A stretch of DNA of 12,665 nt from CAIOSQ01 sp044359885 (GCA_044359885.1 JBIKLI010000106.1:1-12665), one strand, 5' to 3'; counted from the stretch's first letter, positions 1 through 7,439 are shown. Made by a program: numbers and translations. Notes: generated by a model not told the origin, from the sequence alone.

Positions 1-412
1 CAAGCTCGACGGCAATATCGGCTGCATGGTCAATGGCGCCGGCCTCGCGATGGCGACGATGGACATCATCAAGCTCTATGGCGGCGAGCCGGCGAACTTC
101 CTCGATGTCGGCGGCGGGGCCACGAAGGAGCGCGTCACCGCGGCCTTCAAGCTGATCCTGTCCGACCCGAACGTCGAAGGCATCCTCGTCAACATCTTCG
201 GCGGCATCATGCGCTGCGACGTCATCGCCGAGGGCGTGGTCGCGGCCGCGCGCGAGGTGGCGCTCGACGTCCCGCTGGTCGTGCGGCTCGAGGGCACGAA
301 TGTCGAACTCGGCAAGAAGATCATGAAGCAGTCCGGACTGCCGATCCTGTCGGGCGACAATCTCGCCGACGCGGCGGAAAAGATCGTCAAGGCCGTGAAG
401 GAGGCCGCATAA
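1..412 (+). CDS. sucC: Succinyl-CoA synthetase (ADP-forming) beta subunit, 3' part
   Basis: This is the C-terminal 136 residues of the beta subunit; the frame is open from base 2 and the 5' two-thirds lie outside the window (the family is about 390-400 aa). The subunit binds the nucleotide and succinate and, with SucD, interconverts succinyl-CoA and succinate with ADP or GDP phosphorylation in the cytoplasmic TCA cycle. Seen in the sequence: NGAGLAMATMD, the glycine-rich GGGATKERV, the LVNIFGGIMRCD segment, and RLEGTNVELGKKI near the end, all hallmark SucC C-terminal-domain motifs. The stop (TAA, 410-412) is 2 nt before the sucD start, and the sucD SD lies within the last sucC codons, so the two subunits are almost certainly translated in tandem. 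The Met codon at 26 is internal and is not the real start. Confidence 0.97.
   Translation, partial: KLDGNIGCMVNGAGLAMATMDIIKLYGGEPANFLDVGGGATKERVTAAFKLILSDPNVEGILVNIFGGIMRCDVIAEGVVAAAREVALDVPLVVRLEGTNVELGKKIMKQSGLPILSGDNLADAAEKIVKAVKEAA
398..404 (+). promoter_or_regulatory. Ribosome binding site of sucD
   Basis: AAGGAGG is a near-consensus Shine-Dalgarno sequence embedded in the last codons of sucC, 10 nt before the sucD ATG at 415. It is the strongest SD in the operon and fits equimolar synthesis of the two synthetase subunits. Confidence 0.8.
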
Positions 413-414
413 CC

Positions 415-1290
415 ATGGCCGTCCTCGTCGACAGGAACACCAAGGTGATCTGCCAGGGCTTCACCGGCGCGCAGGGCACCTTCCACTCCGAGCAGGCGAT
501 CGCCTACGGCACCAAGATGGTCGGCGGCGTGACGCCCGGAAAGGGCGGTTCGCGGCATCTGGACCTGCCGGTCTTCGACACGGTCGCCGCGGCCAAGGCC
601 GCGACCGGCTGCAACGCCTCGGTCATCTATGTGCCGCCGCCCTTCGCGGCGGATGCGATCCTCGAGGCGATCGACGCCGAGATCCCGCTCGTCGTCTGCA
701 TCACCGAGGGGATCCCCGTGCTCGACATGGTCAAGGTCAAGCGCGCGCTGGCCGGTACCCGCACGCGGCTGATCGGCCCCAATTGTCCGGGCGTGATCAC
801 GCCGGGCGAGTGCAAGATCGGCATCATGCCCGGCCACATCCACCAGCGGGGCCGGATCGGGATCGTGTCGCGCTCCGGGACGCTGACCTACGAGGCGGTG
901 GCGCAGACCACCGCCGCCGGGCTTGGACAGACGACCTGCATCGGCATCGGCGGCGACCCGGTGAACGGCACCAATTTCATCGACTGCCTGGAGATGTTCA
1001 TCGCCGATCCCGAGACCCAGGGGATCATCATGATCGGCGAGATCGGCGGCGACGCGGAAGTCCGGGGCGCCGAATTCCTGAAATCGTCGGGCACGCGCAA
1101 GCCGGTCGTCGGCTTCATCGCCGGCCGCACGGCGCCGCCCGGCCGCCGCATGGGCCATGCCGGCGCGGTGATTTCGGGCGGCAACGACACCGCCGAGTTC
1201 AAGGTCGAGGCCATGCGGGCCGCTGGGATCCGGGTCGCCGACTCGCCGGCGGCGCTGGGCTCGACCATGCTGAAGGCCATGCAGGGATGA
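415..1290 (+). CDS. sucD: Succinyl-CoA synthetase (ADP-forming) alpha subunit
   Basis: The 291-residue protein is full length for the family. It binds CoA and carries the histidine that is transiently phosphorylated while succinyl-CoA is converted to succinate. Visible features: an N-terminal Rossmann-type CoA-binding domain with GFTGAQGTFH (about 15-24), VPPPFAADAI (about 73-82), GPNCPG (121-126), and the SRSGTLTYE stretch (152-160). The ligase domain carries the phosphohistidine motif MGHAGAVISGG with H248, matching the active-site His of E. coli SucD. The ATG start sits 2 nt after sucC with a strong SD. The stop TGA (1288-1290) is overlapped by another ATG (1287) that opens a short frame running exactly to sucA. 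Nothing is missing; identification is secure. Confidence 0.98.
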   Translation: MAVLVDRNTKVICQGFTGAQGTFHSEQAIAYGTKMVGGVTPGKGGSRHLDLPVFDTVAAAKAATGCNASVIYVPPPFAADAILEAIDAEIPLVVCITEGIPVLDMVKVKRALAGTRTRLIGPNCPGVITPGECKIGIMPGHIHQRGRIGIVSRSGTLTYEAVAQTTAAGLGQTTCIGIGGDPVNGTNFIDCLEMFIADPETQGIIMIGEIGGDAEVRGAEFLKSSGTRKPVVGFIAGRTAPPGRRMGHAGAVISGGNDTAEFKVEAMRAAGIRVADSPAALGSTMLKAMQG

Positions 1291-1439
1291 CGCGTCGCCG
1301 CGCTCCCGGGGGGTGGGGGCGCGGCCGCGGCGATCTCGCCGACCACGAGACGGGCCCCGCCGGCGCCCGAAGACCAGCCGGTGCCGCAGTGTCTGCGCGC
1401 CCGGCGCGGCGCGCGGTGGATAGCGAAACGGTGCCATGA
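1287..1439 (+). CDS. Candidate 50-codon coupling mini-ORF between sucD and sucA
   Basis: A 50-codon frame starts at an ATG overlapping the sucD stop (ATGA, 1287-1290) and ends at a TGA overlapping the sucA start (ATGA, 1436-1439), so it bridges the 145-nt gap exactly. AAGG at 1273-1276 is a weak SD. The encoded peptide is Arg/Gly/Ala-rich and resembles no family I know. The codons show no periodicity: by my count G/C is about 82, 78 and 76 percent at positions 1, 2 and 3, unlike the strong third-position bias of the neighbouring genes. A conserved protein is therefore unlikely. The frame also continues an alternative sucD frame, so it may be chance. If translated, its likely role would be carrying ribosomes from sucD through the intervening hairpin to sucA, which lacks a clear SD. 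Confidence 0.25.
   Translation: MTRRRAPGGWGRGRGDLADHETGPAGARRPAGAAVSARPARRAVDSETVP
1308..1319 (+). other. G-rich tract in the sucD-sucA gap
   Basis: Six G, one T, then five G lie shortly after the sucD stop. Four GG runs can be drawn from it, so a two-tetrad quadruplex in the mRNA is conceivable but weak. It is directly followed by the palindrome CGCGGCCGCG (1320-1329). No function is known; it may only reflect base composition. Confidence 0.25.
1393..1416 (+). promoter_or_regulatory. GC-rich hairpin just upstream of sucA
   Basis: GCGCGCC (1395-1401) and GGCGCGC (1408-1414) form a perfect 7-bp inverted repeat around a 6-nt loop. In RNA the stem can extend by a U-G and a C-G pair to 1393 and 1416. 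It ends about 20 nt before the sucA ATG and covers the first bases of the only weak SD-like sequence there, GGTGGA (1415-1420). There is no T-run, so it is not a standard intrinsic terminator. Plausible roles are an RNA processing or stability boundary between the synthetase and dehydrogenase halves of the message, or control of sucA translation. Confidence 0.4.
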
Positions 1440-4336
1440 CCCAGACCCTCGCCACCTTCCTGACCGGCGCCAATGGCGCCTTCATCGCCGAACTCCACGA
1501 GCGCTGGCTCGCAGATCCCGGGTCCGTCGATCCGAGCTGGCAGGCCGTTTTCGAGGGCCTCGCCGAAGAAGCCGCCGCGCTCGGCGCCGAACTGCGCGGT
1601 CCGTCATGGTCGCGCGGTCCGCGCGCGCAGGTGGTCGGCGTCGCCGAGCCGGCGCCGCCGGGTCGTCCAGGGGCAGGGGCCAAGGTGGCGGCGGCCTCGC
1701 GGCCCGGCGCCACGGCCGAAGAGGTCCGCGCGGCCACACGGGATTCCGTTCGCGCGCTGATGCTGATCCGCGCCTATCGGATCCGCGGGCATCTGCAGGC
1801 CAATCTCGATCCGCTGCGGCTGAAGCCGCGCGAGCGGCATGCCGAGCTCGAACCCGCCACCTACGGTTTCACCGACGCCGACATGGACCGGCGCATCTTC
1901 ATCGATGGCGTGCTGGGGCTGGAGACGCCGACCTTGGGCGAGATCGTGCAGGTCCTGCGCGACACCTATTGCGGCTCGATCGGCGTCGAGTTCATGCACA
2001 TGTCGGATCCCGAGCAGAAGGCCTGGATCCAGGAGCGCATCGAGTCGATCCGCAACCAGACCGAGTTCACGGCCAAGGGCAAGAAGGCGATCCTGGAGCG
2101 CCTGACCGCGGCCGAGAAATTCGAGCAGTTCCTCGACCGGAAATACACGGGCACCAAGCGCTTCGGTCTCGAGGGCGGCGAGGCGATGATCCCGGCGCTG
2201 GAGCAGATCCTCAAGCGCGGCGGCCAGCTCGGGCTGAAGGAGGTCTGCATCGGCATGCCCCATCGCGGGCGGCTCAACGTCCTCGCGAACTTCATGTCGA
2301 AGCCCTACGCGGCGATCTTCTCCGAATTCCAGGGCATCCCCGCGAATCCCGAGGACGTCCAGGGCTCGGGCGACGTCAAGTACCACATGGGAACGTCCGC
2401 CGATCGCAGCTTCGACGGCAACGTCGTGCACCTGTCTCTGCAGGCGAACCCGTCGCATCTCGAGGCGGTCAACCCGGTGGTGCTCGGCAAGGTGCGCGCC
2501 AAGCAGGTGCAGCGCATGCTCGCCAATCCGGGGCTGTCGCGCGAGGACGCGATGGGCGAGGTGATGGCGATCCTGCTTCATGGCGACGCCGCGTTCGCCG
2601 GACAGGGGATCGTCGGCGAGACGCTGATGCTGTCCGAGCTCAAGGGCTACCGGGTCGGCGGCACGATCCATTTCATCGTGAACAACCAGATCGGCTTCAC
2701 GACGTCGCCGCAGTATTCGCGCTCCTCCCCCTATCCGACCGATGTCGGCAAGATGATCATGTCGCCCATCTTCCACGTGAACGGCGACGACGCGGAGGCG
2801 GTGGTGCATGTCGCGCGGATCGCGACGGAGTTCCGCCAGCGCTTCAAGAAGGACGTGATCATCGACATGATGTGCTACCGGCGGCACGGGCACAACGAAT
2901 CCGACGAGCCGAGCTTCACCCAGCCGCAGATGTACCGCGCGATCGCCGGGCATCCGACGTCGCGCGCCATCTACGCCGGCCGGCTGGTCGGCGAAGGCAC
3001 GCTCACGGGCGACGAGGCCGAGGCGATCGTTTCCGAATTCCAGGCGCATCTCGAGGCCCAGTTCGAGGCCGCGAAAGGCTATCGCCCCAACAAGGCTGAC
3101 TGGCTCGAAGGCAAATGGACCGGCATGGAGGTGGCGTCGGGCGAGGATCGCCGCGGCGACACCGCGGTGCCGATGGAGTTGTTGCGCAAGGTGGGTGACG
3201 CTCTCACCCGCGTGCCCGAGACCCTCCGCATCCACCGCACGCTGCGCCGCGTGCTCGACGCCCGCCAGCGCGGCCTGCAATCCGGGACCGGGCTCGACTG
3301 GGCGACCGCCGAGGCGCTCGCCTTCGGCACGCTGCTGGCAGAAGGCACGCCGGTGCGGCTTTCCGGCCAGGACTCCGGCCGCGGCACCTTCTCGCAGCGT
3401 CACTCGGTGCTGGTCGACCAGGAGACAGAGGAACGCTTCCTGCCGCTGAACCAGGTCGGCGAGGGGCAGGCGCCCTTCGAAGTCATCGATTCGCCGCTGT
3501 CCGAATTCGGGGTGCTGGGCTTCGACTACGGCTACTCGCTCGCCGAGCCCAACGCGCTGGTGTGCTGGGAGGGGCAGTTCGGCGATTTCGTCAACGGCGC
3601 CCAGGTGATGATCGACCAGTTCATCTGCTCGTCGGAGTCCAAGTGGCTGCGCATGTCGGGCCTGGTGATGCTGCTGCCCCATGGCTACGAGGGTCAGGGC
3701 CCCGAGCATTCGTCGGCGCGGCTGGAGCGTTTTCTGCAGCTGTCGGCGGAGGACAACTGGCAGGTCGTCAACCTGACGACGCCGGCCAACTACTTCCACG
3801 CGCTGCGTCGCCAGGTCCGCCGTCCCTTCCGCAAGCCGCTGGTCGTCATGACGCCGAAATCGCTGCTGCGGCACAAGCTGGCGGTCTCGGCGCTGGCCGA
3901 CATGGGGCCGGGCACGACGTTCCATCGCGTGCTGCCCGATTCCGGCAAGCTGGTGGCCGACGCGCGCGTGCGCCGGGTCGTCCTGTGCTCGGGCAAGGTC
4001 TATTTCGACCTCTTCGAGGAACGCGAGAAGCGCGGCATCGACGACGTGGCCCTGATCCGCGTCGAGCAGCTCTATCCGTTCCCGTTCCGGACCCTCGAGA
4101 AGGAATTGCAGCGTTATCGAAAGGCCGAGGTCGTCTGGTGCCAGGAGGAGCCCTACAACATGGGCGCCTGGCATTTCGTCGACCGCCGGATCGAGCAGGC
4201 GCTCGGCGCCATCGATATCGCGGCCAAGCGGCCGCGCTATGTCGGCAGGCTCGAGTCGGCGTCGCCGGCGACCGGCCTCTACAAGCGGCACAATCAGGAA
4301 CAGGCGAAGCTCGTCGGCGAGGCCCTGGAGGCCTGA
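1436..4336 (+). CDS. sucA: 2-oxoglutarate dehydrogenase E1 component
   Basis: This thiamine-diphosphate enzyme decarboxylates 2-oxoglutarate and passes the succinyl group to the lipoyl arm of SucB. It has 966 residues, within the family range. Order: the N-terminal E2-contact segment (about 5-45, FLTGANGAFIAELHERWLAD), a variable Pro/Ala/Gly-rich linker (about 52-95), the ThDP-binding dehydrogenase domain (about 220-530), the pyrimidine-binding transketolase-like domain (about 615-820) and the C-terminal domain (about 825-966). Visible motifs: MPHRGRLNVL (274-283), the ThDP/Mg motif from G383-D384 to N416-N417, SGQDSGRGTFSQRH (643-656), the LVCWEGQFGDF stretch, LPHGYEGQGPEHSSARLERF (747-766) and QEEPYNMGAW (903-912). 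An in-frame TAG at 1421-1423 rules out any earlier start. No good SD precedes the ATG, which overlaps the stop of the preceding mini-ORF, so translational coupling is possible. sucB follows after 31 nt. Confidence 0.98.
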   Translation: MTQTLATFLTGANGAFIAELHERWLADPGSVDPSWQAVFEGLAEEAAALGAELRGPSWSRGPRAQVVGVAEPAPPGRPGAGAKVAAASRPGATAEEVRAATRDSVRALMLIRAYRIRGHLQANLDPLRLKPRERHAELEPATYGFTDADMDRRIFIDGVLGLETPTLGEIVQVLRDTYCGSIGVEFMHMSDPEQKAWIQERIESIRNQTEFTAKGKKAILERLTAAEKFEQFLDRKYTGTKRFGLEGGEAMIPALEQILKRGGQLGLKEVCIGMPHRGRLNVLANFMSKPYAAIFSEFQGIPANPEDVQGSGDVKYHMGTSADRSFDGNVVHLSLQANPSHLEAVNPVVLGKVRAKQVQRMLANPGLSREDAMGEVMAILLHGDAAFAGQGIVGETLMLSELKGYRVGGTIHFIVNNQIGFTTSPQYSRSSPYPTDVGKMIMSPIFHVNGDDAEAVVHVARIATEFRQRFKKDVIIDMMCYRRHGHNESDEPSFTQPQMYRAIAGHPTSRAIYAGRLVGEGTLTGDEAEAIVSEFQAHLEAQFEAAKGYRPNKADWLEGKWTGMEVASGEDRRGDTAVPMELLRKVGDALTRVPETLRIHRTLRRVLDARQRGLQSGTGLDWATAEALAFGTLLAEGTPVRLSGQDSGRGTFSQRHSVLVDQETEERFLPLNQVGEGQAPFEVIDSPLSEFGVLGFDYGYSLAEPNALVCWEGQFGDFVNGAQVMIDQFICSSESKWLRMSGLVMLLPHGYEGQGPEHSSARLERFLQLSAEDNWQVVNLTTPANYFHALRRQVRRPFRKPLVVMTPKSLLRHKLAVSALADMGPGTTFHRVLPDSGKLVADARVRRVVLCSGKVYFDLFEEREKRGIDDVALIRVEQLYPFPFRTLEKELQRYRKAEVVWCQEEPYNMGAWHFVDRRIEQALGAIDIAAKRPRYVGRLESASPATGLYKRHNQEQAKLVGEALEA

Positions 4337-4353
4337 CGGCACGCGCCAAGACG

Positions 4354-4359
4354 AAAGGA
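4354..4359 (+). promoter_or_regulatory. Ribosome binding site of sucB
   Basis: AAAGGA lies 8 nt before the ATG at 4368. It supports that start rather than an in-frame ATG at 4239, which lies inside sucA and would add 43 Arg/Ser-rich residues ahead of the lipoyl domain. Confidence 0.7.
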
Positions 4360-4367
4360 CCAGGAAG

Positions 4368-5555
4368 ATGGCGGTCGAGATCAAGGTGCCCGCGCTGGGC
4401 GAGTCGGTGACCGAGGCGACGGTCGCGAAGTGGTTCAAGCAGGTCGGCGAGGCCGTCGCCGCCGACGAACCGCTGGTCGAACTGGAAACCGACAAGGTCA
4501 CGGTCGAGGTGCCGGCGCCCGCGTCGGGCAGCATCGCCGAGATCCGCGCCGCGGCCGGCACGACCGTCAATGTCGGTGCGCTGCTCGGCACGATCGCCGC
4601 CGGCGCCGCCCCGGCCAAGGCCGCCGCGAAGCCGGCCGCCGCCGCGGCCGCTGCGGCGAAGGCGGCCCCCCCGCCCGCCGCCGCCAAGGATCCAGGGCCC
4701 GCCGCGCGCAAGATGATGGCCGAGACCGGCGTCGCCCCGGCCACGGGCAGCGGCAAGGACGGCCGCGTGACCAAGGCCGACATCCTCGCCGCGGTCGCGG
4801 CCCCGGCGGCCGCGTCCGCTCCCGCCCCGGCCCAAGCGGCGCCGCGCCAGGCCGGCGCCGGCGAGGAACGGGTGAAGATGACGCGGCTGCGCAAGCGCAT
4901 CGCCGAGCGTCTCAAGCAGGCGCAGAACACCGCCGCCATGCTGACCACCTTCAACGAGGCGGACATGGGCGCGGTCATGGCGCTGCGCACGAAATACAAC
5001 GAGGCCTTCGAGAAGCGTCACGGCGTCAAGCTCGGCTTCATGTCGGTCTTCGTGAAGGCCTGTGTCGCGGCGCTGAAGGAGATCCCGGCCGTCAACGCCG
5101 AGATCGACGGCGACGACATCGTCTACAAGAACCGCTACGACATCGGCGTCGCGGTCGGCACCGAGCAGGGCCTGGTCGTGCCGGTCGTGCGCGGCTGCGA
5201 CGCGATGAGCCTCGCCGAGATCGAGAAGGCGATCGGTGCCTACGGCCGCAAGGCCCGCGACGGCAAGCTCGCGCTGGAGGATCTGGCCGGGGGCACGTTC
5301 ACGATCTCCAATGGCGGCATCTACGGATCGCTGATGTCGACGCCGATCCTCAACCCGCCGCAATCCGGCATCCTCGGCATGCACAAGATCCAGAACCGGC
5401 CGGTCGCGGTCGGCGACCGGATCGAGATCCGGCCGATGATGTATCTGGCGCTGTCCTACGACCACCGCATCGTCGACGGCAAGGAGGCGGTGACCTTTCT
5501 CGTCCGCGTCAAGGACGCGATCGAGGACCCGCAGCGCCTGATGCTGGACATGTGA
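4368..5555 (+). CDS. sucB: Dihydrolipoyllysine succinyltransferase, E2 of the 2-oxoglutarate dehydrogenase complex
   Basis: The 395-residue E2 core transfers the succinyl group from lipoate to CoA. It has a single lipoyl domain (1-76) with the lipoylated lysine K43 in ETDKVTVEV, a flexible Ala/Pro/Lys linker (about 77-107), the peripheral subunit-binding domain (about 108-143, PAARKMMAETGV through GRVTKADIL), a second Ala/Pro linker (about 144-166) and the acyltransferase domain (167-395). The catalytic signature SYDHRIVDG carries H366 and D370. KEAVTFLV after the signature and the context beside sucA favour succinyl- over acetyltransferase. The start at 4368 begins MAVEIKVPALGES, the canonical E2 N-terminus. 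The linker DNA (about 4605-4685) is almost pure GCC/GCG codons. lpd follows after 29 nt. Confidence 0.97.
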   Translation: MAVEIKVPALGESVTEATVAKWFKQVGEAVAADEPLVELETDKVTVEVPAPASGSIAEIRAAAGTTVNVGALLGTIAAGAAPAKAAAKPAAAAAAAAKAAPPPAAAKDPGPAARKMMAETGVAPATGSGKDGRVTKADILAAVAAPAAASAPAPAQAAPRQAGAGEERVKMTRLRKRIAERLKQAQNTAAMLTTFNEADMGAVMALRTKYNEAFEKRHGVKLGFMSVFVKACVAALKEIPAVNAEIDGDDIVYKNRYDIGVAVGTEQGLVVPVVRGCDAMSLAEIEKAIGAYGRKARDGKLALEDLAGGTFTISNGGIYGSLMSTPILNPPQSGILGMHKIQNRPVAVGDRIEIRPMMYLALSYDHRIVDGKEAVTFLVRVKDAIEDPQRLMLDM

Positions 5556-5572
5556 CCGGCGCCCCATCGCTC

Positions 5573-5578
5573 AGAGGA
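5573..5578 (+). promoter_or_regulatory. Ribosome binding site of lpd
   Basis: AGAGGA with a 6-nt spacer precedes the ATG at 5585. It fixes the start of the dihydrolipoyl dehydrogenase; the same frame is open far upstream through sucB, but only as a shadow. Confidence 0.65.
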
Positions 5579-5584
5579 TCGACC

Positions 5585-6979
5585 ATGGCAGGTGAGACCT
5601 ACGACGTCGTCGTCATCGGCGCCGGGCCCGGCGGCTATGTCTGCGCCATCCGCGCCGCCCAGCTCGGCCTGAAGGTGGCCTGCGTCGAGAAGCGCGCGAC
5701 CCTCGGGGGCACGTGCCTCAATGTCGGCTGCATCCCCTCGAAGGCGCTGCTCCAGGCCTCGGAGAAGTTCCACGAGGCCGTCCACGGCCTCGCCGCGTTC
5801 GGGGTCAAGGTCGGCAAGGTCGAACTCGACCTCGCGGCGATGATGGCCCACAAGGACAAGGTGGTCGATGCCAACGTCAAGGGCGTCGAGTTCCTGTTCA
5901 AGAAGAACAAGGTCGAATGGGTGAAGGGGGCTGCGCGCATCGCGGGCCCGGGCAAGGTCGCGGTCGGCGATCGCGTGCTCGAGACCCGGGCGATCGTGAT
6001 CGCGACCGGTTCGGAAGTGGCACCGCTGCGCGGCATCCCGATCGACGAGACGCGCATCGTCTCATCGACCGGCGCGCTCGAACTGACGGCCGTGCCCACG
6101 GCGATGGCCGTGATCGGCGGCGGCGTGATCGGGCTCGAGATGGCCTCGGTCTGGCAGCGGCTCGGCGCCAAGGTCACTGTCGTCGAGTTCCTCGACCGCG
6201 TCCTGCCCGGCATGGACGGCGAGGTGTCGAAGCAGACGCAGCGAATCCTGGCGCGCCAGGGCATCGAGTTCCGGCTGTCGACGAAGGTGACGTCTGCCGC
6301 GGCCGGCGATTCCGGCGTCGTCCTGACCCTCGAGCCAGCGGCCGGCGGCGCGCCGGCGACGCTGCCGGTCGACGTCGTGCTGGTCGCCGTCGGTCGCCGT
6401 CCGCATGTCGAGGGTCTGGGGCTCGCCGAGGTGGGCGTTGCCCTCGACGACAAGGGTCGCATCGCGACCGACCATGCGTTCCGCACCAGCGTGCCGGGAA
6501 TCTACGCGATCGGCGACGCGATCGCCGGACCCATGCTCGCCCACAAGGCCGAGGACGAGGGCGTCGCCGTCGCCGAGATCCTGGCCGGGCAGAAGCCGCA
6601 CGTGAACTACGATGCCATTCCGAACGTCGTCTACACTTGGCCCGAGATCGCCGCTGTCGGCGCGACCGAGGAGCAGCTCAAGGCCGCGGGCGTCGCGTAT
6701 CGTGCCGGCAGGTTCCCGTTCACCGCCAACGGCCGCGCGCGCGCCATGAACATGACCGACGGGTTCGTGAAGATCCTTGCGGATGCGTCAAGCGACCGGG
6801 TGCTCGGCGTCCATATCGTCGGTCCGAACGCGGGCGACCTGATCGCCGAACTGGCACTGGCGATGGAATTCGGTGCGACCTCCGAAGACATCGCGCGCAC
6901 CTGCCATGCCCATCCGACGCTGAACGAGACGGTCAAGGAAGCGGCGCTCGCCGTCGACGGCCGCCCCATTCACATTTGA
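5585..6979 (+). CDS. lpdA: Dihydrolipoyl dehydrogenase, E3 component
   Basis: This 464-residue flavoenzyme reoxidises the dihydrolipoyl group of E2 and reduces NAD+. Seen: the FAD-binding GAGPGG (12-17) after a beta-strand, the redox-active disulfide C44/C49 in GGTCLNVGC, an ATGS segment (140-143), the NAD-binding GGGVIGLEMA (178-187), the second FAD motif GIYAIGDAI (305-313), and the C-terminal dimerisation domain with the catalytic H443-P444 and E448 in HPTLNETV. All key residues are present. Its place directly after sucB suggests it is the E3 of the 2-oxoglutarate complex, although E3 is often shared with pyruvate dehydrogenase; whether another copy exists elsewhere cannot be seen here. 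A gene of unknown function follows after 37 nt. Confidence 0.97.
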   Translation: MAGETYDVVVIGAGPGGYVCAIRAAQLGLKVACVEKRATLGGTCLNVGCIPSKALLQASEKFHEAVHGLAAFGVKVGKVELDLAAMMAHKDKVVDANVKGVEFLFKKNKVEWVKGAARIAGPGKVAVGDRVLETRAIVIATGSEVAPLRGIPIDETRIVSSTGALELTAVPTAMAVIGGGVIGLEMASVWQRLGAKVTVVEFLDRVLPGMDGEVSKQTQRILARQGIEFRLSTKVTSAAAGDSGVVLTLEPAAGGAPATLPVDVVLVAVGRRPHVEGLGLAEVGVALDDKGRIATDHAFRTSVPGIYAIGDAIAGPMLAHKAEDEGVAVAEILAGQKPHVNYDAIPNVVYTWPEIAAVGATEEQLKAAGVAYRAGRFPFTANGRARAMNMTDGFVKILADASSDRVLGVHIVGPNAGDLIAELALAMEFGATSEDIARTCHAHPTLNETVKEAALAVDGRPIHI

Positions 6980-6999
6980 CTCCCCAAACGCCCTTCACC

Positions 7000-7004
7000 G
7001 GAGA
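7000..7004 (+). promoter_or_regulatory. Ribosome binding site of the 140-aa gene
   Basis: GGAGA lies 12 nt before the ATG at 7017. The spacing is a little long but acceptable, and it supports the gene being real and read from the suc operon message. Confidence 0.45.
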
Positions 7005-7016
7005 CGAACCCCAGTC

Positions 7017-7439
7017 ATGTCCACCCCCGCCAACGCGCCGCATGTCGTCCAGGTCGATCTCGACGAACGGGCCTTCCTGTTTCCCGCCGGCAAGAGCGTC
7101 TCGCAGCTGATCCTGACGGCCTCCGGCAACACCGTCTCCATCGACCTGACCTTTCCGTTCAACCAGACGCGCCTGCCGCCGCGGCTCGCCGTGCTCGATG
7201 TCGACGATGCGGCCGTGCTGGCGCGCTGCCTGACCATGGCGGTCTATCTGGCGCGGACCCAGCACGCCATCACGGAAACCATGCACATCACCATCGACGT
7301 CCTGGCCAACGGCTACCGGCTGCAGTTCGGCGACTTGCACAAGCCGCTGGAGCTGATGCTCGGCACCGCGTGCATCTGGCGCGTCTGCCAGGGCTTCCTG
7401 CGCGTCGTCGACGTCATCTCGCCGGTGGAGTCGCACTGA
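7017..7439 (+). CDS. Uncharacterised 140-aa protein at the end of the suc operon
   Basis: I do not recognise this family. The frame uses almost only G/C-ending codons, like its neighbours, has an SD, and lies 37 nt after lpd with no terminator between, so it is very probably a real gene of the operon. The protein has no signal peptide or membrane segment and looks compact and alpha/beta. Predicted by eye: strands at about 9-23 and 30-46, an amphipathic helix at about 63-83 (DDAAVLARCLTMAVYLARTQ), a beta-hairpin at about 90-105 and a C-terminal helix at about 110-132. It has three cysteines (71, 119, 124) without a metal-site pattern. No catalytic motif is evident. Its 3' end overlaps the convergent acetyltransferase gene by 26 nt. 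Function unknown; association with the TCA enzymes is inferred from position only. Confidence 0.8.
   Translation: MSTPANAPHVVQVDLDERAFLFPAGKSVSQLILTASGNTVSIDLTFPFNQTRLPPRLAVLDVDDAAVLARCLTMAVYLARTQHAITETMHITIDVLANGYRLQFGDLHKPLELMLGTACIWRVCQGFLRVVDVISPVESH

Noticed and set aside
76..1737. A 553-codon minus-strand frame across sucC, sucD and the start of sucA
   Set aside because: Same antisense shadow effect; low-complexity product and no start signals.
4239..4367. Upstream ATG extension of sucB
   Set aside because: It lies inside sucA, has no SD, and adds residues foreign to E2 proteins; the ATG at 4368 gives the canonical lipoyl-domain N-terminus and has an SD.
4605..4685. GCC/GCG-rich repeat-like stretch as a possible DNA repeat
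   Set aside because: It encodes the Ala/Pro flexible linker between the lipoyl and subunit-binding domains, a normal E2 feature.
1604..4999. A 1131-codon open frame on the minus strand opposite sucA and the start of sucB
   Set aside because: Its codons are in register with sucA codons, so a stop would need TTA, CTA or TCA in sucA, which this GC-rich genome avoids. The sequence is Arg/Ala/Asp/His-rich with no domain, and sucA is unmistakable.
3846..5567. A 573-codon minus-strand frame opposite sucA and sucB
   Set aside because: Shadow frame with repetitive Gly/Arg/Ala composition from the sucB linker; no supporting signal.
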